A DNA stretch of 64,000 nt from positions 37,070,816 through 37,134,815 of the forward strand of contig CM068587.1 in the NCBI GenBank assembly GCA_035048485.1, given 5' to 3'. The stretch is from Pteria penguin (lineage: Eukaryota; Mollusca; Bivalvia; Pterioida; Pteriidae). How positions within the stretch are numbered: the first letter of the stretch is position 1; each line of letters opens with the position of its first letter. This document shows positions 1 through 13,000 of the stretch, piece after piece. The position numbers and the translations under genes are program-made. The notes beneath the pieces are model-generated. The model did not search any database. It saw only the letters and a program-made list of their open reading frames with translations, and was not told the DNA's origin.

Positions 1-320
1 TTGAAAATATATATAATTCATTACCTTACTCCAACCCGTTTCATCAAAAGATGCTTTGAACCTGTCAAAGTCTCGAATGTAGCTAAAGTGAAATTTCGAT
101 CTCTAAAACGTAAAAAGAAAGAAGACAAAATTAATTACAGATTTGATATGACAGTGAATAGCATCATGAGCGATAAACGAGTGTACAGATGCAATTCGCG
201 TATAAATATTCATAAATTATATCAAATAACATCGATAAATTATACTTACTTCGCTCGTCATATTGTTAGCGCCTTTTCGCTTTGATGAGCATCGTTGCGA
301 ATAAACGTAACGTCGTTTTA

Positions 321-328
321 TGACGTCA
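321..328. promoter_or_regulatory. CRE-like palindrome TGACGTCA
   Basis: Perfect TGACGTCA in a locally CpG-richer stretch (about 240-350, with repeated CGTT/ACGT words) unlike the AT-rich surroundings. It could belong to a promoter of a gene to the left of the window. Nothing else supports this. Confidence 0.2.
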
Positions 329-769
329 TAAGGAACGCAGAGCTAGCTTCCGATACTAATATACTTAGTGGAATAAATTCTGACTGCTTTTCACGATGAT
401 ATTTAATATTGTGTTTAAATCTGAATATTGTTAATAAACAGGCAAATAAATAAACAAATATATAACAAAAATGATTCGTTCTAATAACTTTACTTTAATC
501 CAGCATCTCTCTTGGTAGTTTCGTATAACGTCTCATATCAAGAGAATTTGGATTAGAAACGTAAGGCTTATTATCTGTTGTAGTGAGTCTCTTTGATAGT
601 TACGATAATTATCTAGAGGTTCAGGATAATGAATTTGAGACTTGTTGATCGAAATGTGTATGTTTGTGTGTCATATTTTTGTTCTTTAATTTACGCAAAA
701 AGCAAAATACCAGAAAATATTTTAGTGTATGTATGCAAAATATCATGCGATGCGCGGATGCAGACCCAT

Positions 770-915
770 CCCAAGATTCGGCGAAAATTACTTTTCTTGA
801 TATTTTTTGATGTAAAATAAATAATTTTACACACAAAACATGGGTTGACCCCCTCTCGGACAATTCAATGGGGTGGACCCCCTCTCGACAAAATTTCTGG
901 ATCCGCGCCTGCATG
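770..915 (-). mobile_element. fragment of a DNA-transposon-like repeat
   Basis: On the minus strand, a start like CAGGCGCGGATCCAGAAATT followed by two near-repeats of GAGGGGGTC-CACCCC. The 'GGCGCGGATCCAG' end is familiar from terminal repeats of animal DNA transposons. The other end was not found, so family is not assigned. Confidence 0.35.
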
Positions 916-1014
916 CATTGTTTATTTTAGATTTTAAAAATGTTTTCATGGATGAACTTCATGGAAGACAATTTTGAATGATTCTGAAGTTGGTACTTGG
1001 ACTTAAGATAATTA

Positions 1015-1360
1015 GGGGGACAGATTGGTCGAGGGGTATCGCACTGAACTTCAATTCTCTGGCCTCAGGTTCGATCCAGCTGTCGACTGTGATTTTAAGG
1101 TGATTTATCGTCTTCCGCTTACCTATCTCTACTACGGATGAAACAGTATAAACCGAGGCCCCATAACTCTGTATGAACCGAGACCCCGTGTGTCACGGTA
1201 TAAACCGAGGCCCATTGTCAAGATATACGGTGGAACATAAAATATCCCTCACTCCTATGGGTGTGTCCGTAGCATAGGACAAAATTATGATGCGATACAT
1301 CAGTCAAGTGCCGCCATCTTATATGATCAATACTCTTGGGAGTGGCGTAAAACAAAAAGT
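1015..1360 (+). mobile_element. tRNA-headed SINE, diverged copy
   Basis: Degenerate tRNA-like head (TCGAGGGGTATCGCAC; GGTTCGATCCAG as B box) and the body of the window's main SINE family (ATCCCTCACT...GGTGTGTCCG; CATCAGTCAAGTGCCGCCAT; GGCGTAAAACA). An inserted triplication of 'TATAAACCGAGGCCC' sits in the middle. Confidence 0.65.
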
Positions 1361-2079
1361 TAGTTACAGATATGGGAAGCAAAGTGGTAAATGACGTCAG
1401 ATAGATCAGATAGACATCATTAAGATAAAGTGGGTACTGGTCAATGGAGAAGAAAACTTGGGACGGTATGGTGTCCAGCTAGTGGAAGCCCGACTCTCAT
1501 CCACCTGGCATCATAGAAAATAGATATAATGGAACGCGAAATACAAACTTTGATGGGTAGAAGAATTTAACTTAAAGTATTCCATGTATAAAGTTGGTTG
1601 GTTGATAGATTGGTTTTATGTACTTTTCGACATTTTTTTCACGACATGAAAGCATAAGGTTACTAGCCTCTTAAACACAGTGGCGCCATCTCCATGTATA
1701 ATGGGCCTCAAGTGACAAAATTACATAAATGTGGATGCTTTGACAGAGTAACACACACACATACATATATATATATAGTAACACACACCTGCACACACAC
1801 ACGACTTTCAAAAAGGTAAAAAACATGGAGAGTTCTTGCCAGCAGACTATTGTAAATCATGCAAGGCATTCTCTATACACAATTGGAATATACCACAACA
1901 GGGTGTATTAAAACCATCAACAATCATGCTGATCTAATCTTCTAACTACATGTAGAGCATGTTTGTAAAACAAATGCCCCAGCTGTGGGCTTATTTCATA
2001 GCAGCAACAAAGCTTTTTACCAGTTTTAATTACAATTTTCATGGGCCTAAACTCCTATAAATATAACCAGTTGCTCTAA

Positions 2080-2640
2080 TGACCTTGCATTTTGACATAT
2101 TGACCCTCAAATCTATAGGCATCATTCCCTTTTCATAAGATTTTAAATTATCTCTGTTAAAGACTTAACATGAAAAATATTTTAAATATGATCAAATTTT
2201 GACGAGCAGTTAACGATACATAATATTGACATGTATGAAAAGCACCTGGAAACCAATAATTTCAGTCTTTTCTATTATCTGTGACCTTGACCTTTGACAT
2301 TTTGACCCCTAAATCAATAGGGTTTTTTCTCTCCTGATAAGCATATATCCAAATTTAGTTTGAATATGATGAAGGTAATTGACTTATCATCCAGAAACCA
2401 ATGGCTACCGTCTATTTAATCAGATGTGACCTTGACCCCAAAATCAATAGGGTTCGTCTTCTCTTGATAAGTAAGCATATATCCAGATTTGCTTTGAATA
2501 AGATAAAAGGTACTTGGGTTATCATCTGGAAACCAAATATGTGACAGAAGGATGAACAAAGCAAGCACTTAATGCCCCCCTGCCATACCTGGTGGGGACA
2601 TAAAAACTTCAAGTGGATTATAAATGTAATCAAAGCTGCA
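2080..2640 (+). repeat. dispersed TGACCTTGACC-type repeat, two adjacent blocks
   Basis: Two related blocks in tandem (about 2270-2400 and 2425-2530), each with a TGACCTTGACC start, 'AATCAATAGGGTT' and 'CTTGATAAG/CTGATAAG...CATATATCCA'. Similar sequence recurs at 61915-62290. Confidence 0.55.
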
Positions 2641-3149
2641 ATCCAGAATGAAAATACTTACCTATCCAGGGCCAAAATAGCAACAGATCCATCTTGAGAA
2701 CATACTTGAAGTTGACAATGTCAGCAGATTATGGACAGACAACCCACAATTATAAACAACTTGAATGATGTAGAATGTTAACATCATTGCATATTTCTTA
2801 AATACACTATTTGACATCTCTAAGAACAAGTGAATTTTGTTTTCTCATTTAATCAAACTATACAGATATTTGATTGCTTTATGAAACATACAGTTGTGAT
2901 TACAAGTATAAAAATAAGTACATATAATTTATAAATTTACAAGTAAATAAAAAAAATTTTCAATTTCACAAAAAATGTATAAAGTAATTTGTAACATGTA
3001 AAAGTTCATGGCTGTCATACTGAAGTACATAATGCATGGAAACACAACAACAGATTGCATAGCCAAGTTAGTATAATGTGCCAACATTGTCAAAAACTTT
3101 ATTATATATTGTCAAAAACTTGATATTATTATATTGTGAAAAACTTGAC

Positions 3150-3440
3150 AATACATCAAGTAACAAACTCACAGGAAAGTTGTAATTACATATATTACAA
3201 CAATGAGTCTGTATAAGTACTAATGATAAATCAATCTGAAATCTAGGGGATAATTTTATTACATACCAAGTAACAAATTCACACAAAAGTGGAAAATATT
3301 GCAATGAGTTCATACTAACGATAAATCAAACTGAAATATAAGGGATAATTTTATTACATACCTAGTAACAAATTCACAGAGAGGTGGAAATTATCATACC
3401 AATGAGTTCAAACTAACAATACATCAAAATGAAATCTAAG
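3150..3440. repeat. tandem repeat, about 109-bp unit, nearly 3 copies
   Basis: The stretch 'GATAATTTTATTACATACC...AGTAACAAATTCACA...CAATGAGTTCA' recurs with a period of about 109 bp, the first copy most diverged. Confidence 0.6.
3350..3355 (-). terminator. USH2A: candidate poly(A) signal of USH2A
   Basis: First canonical AATAAA on the minus strand after the stop codon that I could find, giving a 3' UTR of about 630 nt. Further copies occur near 3250 and 3100 because the signal lies in a tandem repeat. No transcript evidence. Confidence 0.3.
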
Positions 3441-3983
3441 AGAGTTTTTTAAAGATGGAGAACCCTGAGGATCGAACACTCTCTTGAAATTTAGTTGAGA
3501 GAAACAAGACTCAAAGACAATTATTCTTGTCAAGTAATTTTTGCTAAAAAGTACTTTATATTTTGGAGAAGAAAAATAACAATCAAGAGTCAATAGGCAG
3601 ATGTATGGATGGCACACTACATGGTATAGCATATACTCTGCAAGCCGAAAATATCCCACAATACATGTAAATACAAAAACATTATCGATGATACAAATGT
3701 AGAATAATAACTACAACACTCATGGAAGTTTGTACAAATAAACTCATTATTTAGCAGCCATTTTTAAAACAATAGAATATAAAAATAATTCATTCTTTAG
3801 AATAAAGAACAATACTTTGAAATTATGGATGATGATGTTCAAGAATGGAGCTTCCCATTTTCAATCGTTATACTTATGATGTCAGATGTTGGTGGGATTT
3901 CAAATGGCATTAAGACAATGTAAAATAACACTTTTTCAAAGGGTTAATATACTGTCAATGATAACATGTCTAAAACGGTATTT

Positions 3984-4067
3984 TTATACATGTGTGTCAG
4001 TAAAGACTGTCTGTTCTTTCATCACACTGTAGCTTGGAACTATAACACTGTCTTCATCATCATTAAA
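3984..4067 (-). CDS. USH2A: USH2A exon 49: terminal coding exon with PDZ ligand
   Basis: Phase 0, 84 nt including TAA at 3984-3986. It encodes 27 residues beginning F-N-D-D-E-D and ending E-Q-T-V-F-T-D-T-H-V. The last eight match vertebrate usherin (T-T-F-T-D-T-H-L) except at two positions; T-H-V is a class I PDZ ligand. Acceptor GTTTTGATTGCAG. It is short enough to be missed by ORF-length cutoffs. Confidence 0.95.
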   Translation of the reverse strand, partial: FNDDEDSVIVPSYSVMKEQTVFTDTHV

Positions 4068-7000
4068 CTGCAATCAAAACAGAAACAAAATATTACTTTC
4101 CTATCTAATTTTCAAAAAGATTTAAAAAAAAATTACTTTACTTATTTCATGAGAATTCCCGTGTATATTGTGAACATAAACAAGATATAGAGTGTAAAAC
4201 TTCGAAAAAAACAATCATAACCATAACTGGGTGTTTACGGATGCATCATACTATGCAGAGTAACACAACTAAACCCTGTTTATGTTTTTTCATGAAATCT
4301 ACCCTTCAACAGAAATAAAGCAATAAAAAGTAAGCTGTTTGTGTGATACAGTATCACAGGAAAAGCTGCCTCGATTCAGATACTTTTTGAATGACCTTTT
4401 ACATGTATAATGTTCCCATCTTCTCTTGGATGAATGAACATCATGAAAATAAAACTTATTTACAACTAAACCATCATCTATTGTTCTCATGATCTACTTA
4501 CTGCTAATCGGCCATCTACAGGTTTCTTCCACAGAAAATCATCATCTTGTAGGAAATCGTCGTCCATGAGATGTGATGCGGTCCTGGATGGTATATCCAG
4601 GTGCGTCAGTTTCCTGTCGCTGGGACTATATGTTGTATTAGTGGCGCTAAGGTTGTATAAATCTCTATTATTCCTATATAGTCTACTGGACATTTCCTTT
4701 GAAAACAAAAATAGAATTGAATGAATGTAGTTTTCCCTTGTCATCGACACTGAAATCATATTTATGTATTAAAATGTCTGTTCTGTAGAATCAGAATTAC
4801 AGTGATGCAAGTGGAAAATGAATCACTTTCAAAGTCGGTTAAAACAGAGGCACAAAAGAAAGTCTGACAAACATTTGCTTTGCTTTTAAAATGACATGGA
4901 TACTTTATTTTAATTGATGAAAGGCTGAGGAAATGTTTCAGTCCGAGATGAATATACATGTATATAATTTAGTTACATGGGTCATAGCGACTTTAGTCAT
5001 TCGTAATGTAGGAATAATATAAAGTAGAGCTGACTTGAAAATACAGGACGACTATGGGAAAAATAAATGAAATTTAGGATATTTCTAAGAAATTCTTAAC
5101 AAATACATCTTAACACTGAGAAGAATTTTTGGAGACTCATCCTCCTCTACATTCTACCATAGAACAAACTTAGATTAAGTCTTCATCAATCCATAGATAT
5201 ATATTTATATATGATTTCATGAGTATATACTAGAAATGCAAAAACATATAACTTTTATATGCATGATTACCATAATAAGATTGTCACAGCGAATAAGACT
5301 AAGCTGGCATAGCAATATTTTTTCATGTATTTGATCTAAAATGTACGATTTATTGGACAAATTTCTTACATATAAAACTTTAATAGGTTTATAGGTATAA
5401 ATTTCATGAGAAACAGAGGAATTATAGGATAGCTGTGACCCATGATATGCTTTTTCATCAAATCAGTATGGACGTATATATATCTTAGACACCTACAGAT
5501 GCATTAAGGATTAATGTAGATTCAAAGTGACAGTACTGAATCAAGGGGGATAGGTACTTACAGTATCCATAATGCTACTACTTCCACTACTGTCATCAAA
5601 AAATGGAAAGGGTTCAATAGACTTATGTTGCCTCTCACTGAGAGATGCTCCCTCTCGAATGTAAGGGCGACGCCCACCAACTTGCCGAAGACATATCGCC
5701 ACAATAACAAAAATGAGAAGGACAGAGACCAGGATGAGCAGAACGATGAACCAGACCTCCTGGTAGAAAACAATCTGTGGTTCAGTTACCACTACCTTCT
5801 CCGGTTTTAGACTCGTACCTGTATAAGAAAAATATATTGCGTTTTACTCTGACATCCAATAGTTATAACAATAAAGCACTTTAAAGTAATATTCATTTTA
5901 TCAATACTTAAATCAGATATTATACATATAATACTTAGATCATTCATCACTGGATAAATATCCCAGTGACAGAATAGTCATACACTGCTAACTTTAAGGA
6001 AATTTACAAATAAAACAAGCTGTGTTTGTGAAGCACTAGTGCCCCTGGTGGCACCAAAGTCCAAAACATTATTTTTAGCATGAAGGTCATTGTCAAGGTA
6101 AAAAAGTCATCAACCTTGGTGTCATTTGAAAGGGCTTCATTAATTGAGTACGCATGTGAAATATGAAGTCTCTATCCCTCACAGTTCAAAAGTTATAGCC
6201 AAGGTTAAAGTTGACAACAGACAGACAAACAAACAAACAGACAGGACCAAACAATATGCCCAGGATCTATCAATCCGGGATCATGAAAATCATAGAATCA
6301 CGTGCTTTGATTTTGTAGGTATGATTTCTGGTCAAAGTTTTATAATAACCTTGCTTAATGGGTGACAGTTATGTGAAATGTGAAGTAAGATATATGTTAC
6401 TGACTTATGTTGACTGTGATTTTGACTTTACAGATATGTTCTTAGTCAAGGTCATGAGCCATAAGCCTTTCTCTTATTTGTAACAATTGTGAAGTATTAA
6501 TTTGATCAAAGCAAGCTAATGTTTAATGGACAAGAAACAAATTAAGTCATACACTCACTGTAACCTTGACCTTGGCAGCATAACTTAGGTCAAAGGAGTT
6601 TTACAGTGAAAACTATTCCCACTGACATACAACCTATGAAACTAACAAAATGAGTGCAATAAAATGAGTCTTACCTATATGATTTATGGCATTGGGATCG
6701 AAAACAATGCTGGGAGATTCTGCTTGTCCTTCGTCAGTTACCACACTTACCATTAAAGAAAATGCTGAAAAATAAAATAATACAAGCATATATCATATAT
6801 ATCAAATACTGCAGTTTTTATACGTCTTATGCATTGTTGTCTTATCATTTTCACATTTCTTAAGCAGCAAGAGCTTTTCTTTCAATATTAATGCTCTAAA
6901 GAACACCTGTATACCACAAATGACATGTCCCTTCAGGTATGCCATAATTTTAAGTATTCTGATACATATCCCAGTCAAGTTACAACAAAATATGATGTCA

Positions 7001-10000
7001 GATGTTTCAACACATCACCAGTATCACGGCCACATTTAGAGTATGTCAGTCTCATTTACTGTCACCAGTATCCCCACATTTATAGTCTGTCAGTCTCATA
7101 TACTTTCACCAGTATCACCACATTTAGAGTCTGTCAGTCTCATTTACTGTCACCAGTATCACCACATTTAGAGTCTGAACGTCTCATTTACTTTCACCAG
7201 TATCACCACATTTAGAGTCTGTCAGTCTCATTTACTGTCACCAGTATCACCACATTTAGAGTCTGTCAGTCTCATTTACTGTCACCAGTATCACCACATT
7301 TAGAGTCTGTCAGTCTCATTTACTTTCACCAGTATCAAAACATTTAGAGTCTGTCAGTCCCATTTACTTTCACCAGTATTACCACATTTATAGTCTGTCA
7401 GTCCCATTTACTTTCACCAGTATCACCACATTTAGAGTCTGTCAGTCTCATTTACTTTCACCAGTATCAAAACATTTAGAGTCTGTCAGTGTAATTTACT
7501 TTCACCAGTATTACCACATTTATAGTCTGTCAGTCCCATTTACTTTCACCAGTATCACCACATTTAGAGTCTGTCAGTTTATATACTTTCAACAGTATCA
7601 CCACATTTAGAGTCTGTAAGTCTCATTTACTTTCACCTTATTTTCCCTTCCCCATTTGTTTCCCTCCCTTGTAATACACATGTAATACTATATCCAGATA
7701 AATCAAAGCTGCAGTGGTACACTAAACAGAATTTCTTATATTTCCTTTCTATTTTCATATCCAAATAAACTAATATTGTATATTTTATCAAAATATGGAA
7801 ATGAAAAGTTTTGTCATATAGCTATATTACAAATATATATAGCTTCTTTCTGTAAGCTATACATCATAGCAATATATCAAAATTCAGACATTTTGAAGAG
7901 CTCTCAAGGGTCACATGACAAGAATTACACACCCAGTTAGACTTGGAGACCCTGTGAATATGTGTTCGTATCATAAGAAACACAGTAGAGTCGCTCCTTA
8001 ATATTACACTTACCTGCGGCACTTGTCTGTTTATCTGCCTGGTATACATTAGTTATGCCTCGGAACACTACTCGACCTCCTACGATCAGTATATACTCCC
8101 GCAGTCGACCATGAAGTTCGAAACTTCCACTCCAGTCTACAACTGCTAGACTGTTGTTCAAACTTAGCAACGGAAATTGAATGTACAAGGGTACTGAAAT
8201 ATTACCAAAAAAAATACATACGTTTATGGAATCACATCAACTGTATTATATCAAATAACTGAAAGTACTGACATCTGCATGATGAAAAAATGAATTTCAC
8301 AAGTTTTAAAGGTCATTCATTCAATGAATTTATCAAACAAGTGAAAGGATTGCTTATCAACTTCTACAATCTTCATATATGGTACGGCAGGCATGGAGAG
8401 TATAAATTTACAAATTTGAATAGTGAATGGATTTAATTGTGTTCTGTTTGCTACAAAATATGATATGGGATGTTTTTTCTATTAACTAAGGCCCTTGATT
8501 TATGCAATTCTTTGACCAATAGATAATATGGATCAAATCAAAGATCTGTTCTTTTGTACAGTCAGAATAGATCACACGAGATAAGTTTTTACAGTATGCA
8601 ATAAATATAAAATCTAAACTAACATTATTTTCCTCTTCTCTTTATGAAATGAAATTAAGGTCTATAAGTAAAGCAAATCTTCCTCAAAACTTAACAGTCT
8701 ATCATAAATGTCTATGATAAAATAGCTGAAACATAACAGAAGATGGGTTTACCGCTCTGAGTGGTTTCCCCTCTGATCCAGCTAGGATAATCTGTGATAC
8801 CAGCCTGATTCTCTGACAAAATCTGGAATTCATATGCTGTATATGGCAGTAAATTGGTGACTGTGTATTCCAAGGCAAGCCCATCAAAAGTTTTAGAAGC
8901 TTGGCCCACCTGACAGGCCTGTGAGAATGGCTGGGATGTCAATGGACAGGCCAATCTTTTGTACAACATAAAACTGATAAAAAATAAAGTTTTATTAATA
9001 AAATTAAGTTCATATAGCATGTACTATAAGGTGTATTTAAATGATAATGGTGTATTAATTAGTACAGTGGTCAACATAAGACATTCCTTTATTAAGTCAA
9101 GCACCCAGCTGAGCTTAAACATCCTTCATACACAAAGATATCATTACATACAATACACAAATTTAATATTTTATACAATACAATTTAGTTTAATTATTAA
9201 TCTTACTTTTGCAACCACTCGGACACAAGTTCCTACATCAAGATCAATAATTAAAGGCTACAGAGATTCCTTTTACATACAGCTGCAATTTCTGAATTAA
9301 GAGCAAAACAGAAATATCATAGCAATTCTTGCTCTTTCATAAGCTTGATATGTAAACTTTTACTTAAGCACAGTATGCCACAGAAAGACTATTTCACAAA
9401 CACAAATTCAGACTGGTAACTTGTTATGAGTTATACTCCTCGGGATTTATCTTCATTTTCTAAGCAAAATTTTATTTTTTAAATCTTTTGTTTTACCATG
9501 ATCATTATCTTAAATGAGAAAATAATTAAATATATATCATCTATGTATGCTTCTTCATTGAATTTAAATGGATTTCAAAATGTTTGTAACAGTATTTGGA
9601 AAAATTTACTGAAAAGCTGCATAATATTATTGCCTAGGATAAAACCAAAGTCAAAATCCATCATGCATTCGGAATCTCTCATGCCTCTACTCATAAAAGA
9701 ATGCTGCAATATTTAAAACTCAAAATGGATATGTTCAGTGAAATATCCCCATTCTATACTATCAAAGCAAACTCCTTAGTGTACCTAAGTTGTCATACCC
9801 CCATGACCTACCTGATGATATCTCCATTAGGCTGTGTAGGGTAATTCCAGCTGACTGTAACAGACACATTATTGGCTGCTTTCACTGTCACTGGTGCCTG
9901 TCCAGTCGGTTTGCTGCTACGGGTACGTACATCAACTGTAGCACTCTCTGTACACCCTCCAGCTGTACATGCCACCACATGAATCATATACACAGTAAAG

Positions 10001-13000
10001 GGTTTTAAAACAGTGTTAAGACCAATTGTCTGTGATAGATCCACACTGCTACTCCCCTGAAGACACAAATTTATGAATATAAATATACAGAAATATATTT
10101 TTTAGCATTTTTGTTAATTGATTCTCCTTTTTGTAAGTCAAATTAAATCTGATCAAGATCACATTTTATGAATAGCTCTGTCAACAGTATGATTCTATTT
10201 TGATAAAGAAACATGTATCGACAAAATATATATATATTAGCCACAATTAATTTGAATATTCTTTACAATGATCAAATAATGCTAACAATATTAAATATTT
10301 TAAATAGAAAATGAATTTGCATATTGGATAATTTAGTGTAAAATTTGAACTAAAACAAAGAAATAATACTACTGTAAATGTTTTCATTTTAGCACATTCT
10401 AAAATTTCTATGTTGAAAGCAGATGTTTAATATCACTCTAGCTATGAATGAGCGTTAGCTATAATTATTCCTCTTCATACCTATGTACAAATTTCAGTGC
10501 TAGCATACTCATGAATTAGTGCACAAAGGACCCTGTGCTAACTCTGCTAAATAATAAATTCTGCTAAAGTAAGTACACATACAGTGTGTGTGTGCATTTG
10601 CTAAAATGGTGATTACCGACATACCACTGTTCCATTGTAGAGGACATTGTAATATCTGATCACGCCATTAGGGGTCACTGGCGGGGTGATTAAAACAGAT
10701 ATGGTGGTAGTAGAAATTTCCTGAAAATGAAACACGATTATGATTAAACAAGCACTCTAATACTAAACAGTACTTAATATTGACATGAGTCATAAATTCA
10801 TATTGGTTTGACAAAAGTCAAATACAGAAAAACAGTATGACATGGAGTAATGTCAACATGAGATAAACGGGGTGGTATTGGTATGGCACTGGTATGGCAG
10901 CATCAAGATGGACATTATGGATCCTAAAGTTTAATGTCTGAGAGATGTAAGCACCTCTTAGTTGGCTAGCCACATCTACCATGATGAAGCCGGTGTGGCC
11001 TAGTAGATAAGGTGCTCGGCTCGTGATTGAAAGGTCCAGGGTTTGACTTCCGCCCTGGGCACATCAGTGTTCTGTCTTTCGGATGAGACAGTAAAAACCG
11101 AGTAGGCGTGGCACATAAAAGATCCCTCACTGGTTCGGGTGGGTCTGTTGCAAAGGTCTAAATTTGTATGCAATGTATCAGACAGATGCCGTCACCATAT
11201 ACGTGAAATAATCGTGGAGTGACGTAAAACAATAATCAATCAATCAATCTATCATGATCGCCTTAATATACAGATGATACAAAATATTACAACATAGCAT
11301 GTATGGGATAAAAGTGGAAAAAGAAAATTTCATCATCAGACAACCTCATATTAAATGTATAATACATCTTAAGTCAAACTTTCAGAACAGAATATGTATA
11401 CTGATTATATAAAGTAGATATGACTCGGGGGAAATTTACCTGTATGGTAGGAGGTTTGACTGCATCTGGAGGACCTTCTTTGGTAAAAATGGAAGCCCAT
11501 GGTCCCTCTGCCTTCCCTATACTATTGGCAGAGCTTACGGAGTATTCATACTCAGTATACGGCTTGACACGGCCATCGTAATCACTGTAGCGTAACCTTT
11601 TACCATTGTACACTTCAATGACAGGACCATAAGACGAGCCTGTAAAAGCAAAACTCTGTTTTTTACACTTCATATAAAGTAAATCTTGATTGGTCATAGG
11701 ACTACTATTCTGTTGACTATAAATGATGTAAAATTTCTCACATGAAAGACTATATCTTACTCATAACCAAAGAAGTATGGGTCATTATGTTAGTTAATCT
11801 TTGAAAATTCAATACAAATATCAGATAATTTTTAAAAACTTTATGAAATATTTTTTTTGTATTTATGTACTGTTCGTTTTCAAACTATCAAGAGGCAATA
11901 TTTAATCACGTCAAAATAACAAAAAGGTTGAACATTATTATATTTTGTGAGAGTAACCATGCCTGAGTAAACAACAAATGACATAATTTTGATGTTGAAT
12001 TAAGATTATGGATCAGTGCTATGTGTATACATTTCTAACATATATGTAAAACAATACCTATTTTCTCTTTTTTGACCTCTCTTCTAAATACTTCGTATCT
12101 CAATATAATGCCGTTGGGTCTTGTAGGCTCCTCCCACATCATCTGAACCCCAGCATGAGCTCCCTTATCATTGGCTAGTGCCAGTAACGTAGGTGGTCCT
12201 TGCTCTTCAGGAGTTGATTCCAGAGTCTTTGTGGTAGAGGTACCACTCAGTTCACATCCTCTTTCAGTGCAAGCTTGAATACGAAAGGAATATTCCGTCC
12301 AGAATTCAAGTCCTGGTACCTCGTAGCTGAATATATTGGTACCAACTGAGTGTATAATTTTGTTATTGAGAAAAAGAGTATAATTCTTTATGACACCATT
12401 GGGATATGCTGGTGGCTGCCATTTCACCTGTATAGATGTTGAAGAAAGAGCTTGTACTGTTGGTGGCTCCAAACCACTTGGCGAAGCAGAATAAGTGACA
12501 GCACTGGAAGGACCACTTTCTACACTTCCTTTCCTGTTCCTCGCAATTATAACAAAGGAGTATGTGGTCCCAGGCATCAGACTGAAATCTGTGTAGGTGG
12601 TTCTCAATTTTCCACTTATACTTACGCTTTCTGTGTATACCAGTGTCCCATTTCTTCGAATGTCGTAGGATGTTATAATACCATTTGGGAAAAGTGGCGC
12701 TTGCCATGATATTTCTATTGACTTTGAACTTAACACATTGAGGATAGGTGATGGCATACTAGCTGGTGCATCATCATCAGGTCTGGCTACCACTTCACCA
12801 CTTTCTGTGCAGCCACCACTTGTGCAAGCTCTTAAGCTAAAAGAATACTCTTGGAAAGGTATTAGTCCCAATTCCACATGACTATTTGCTAATCCTGTAT
12901 ACACAACTTTCCCATTCACGAGAAGCCGAAACTGAGTTATCTCCCCATTAGATGATGACGGGGACTCCCAGGTGGCTCTTATAGCTGAAGAATTAACAGG

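Larger units (their letters stand above)
1..3983. other. intergenic region downstream of USH2A
   Basis: No convincing gene on either strand. It holds a palindromic CRE-like site near 321, a TE-like fragment at 770-915, a SINE at 1015-1360, a CA/TA dinucleotide patch near 1750-1800, two blocks of a TGACCTTGACC-type repeat (about 2080-2640) and a 109-bp tandem repeat (3150-3440). The proximal part (about 3350-3983) is probably USH2A 3' UTR. Confidence 0.6.

Noticed and set aside
1..285. Open frame of 94 codons at the left edge, plus strand
   Set aside because: Starts at the window edge with TTG, low-complexity composition, no domain, no splice context; likely chance.
4697..4759. Upstream extension of exon 48 to the TTTCAG at about 4743
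   Set aside because: Its phase does not join exon 47 and it would add a hydrophobic run in the cytoplasmic tail; the internal acceptor at 4697 fits both.
5625..5810. Plus-strand ORF opposite the transmembrane exon
   Set aside because: Antisense shadow of USH2A exon 47, whose coding signal (hydrophobic helix, conserved tail motif, splice phase) is clear.
7025..7640. CRISPR-like regular repeats
   Set aside because: Units are contiguous with no unique spacers; it is an intronic minisatellite.
10988..11060. tRNA gene in the head of the SINE
   Set aside because: A and B boxes are present, but there is no acceptor-stem pairing or anticodon arm; it is the SINE promoter, not a tRNA gene. The same applies to the heads at 45598, 47150, 59950 and 60830.
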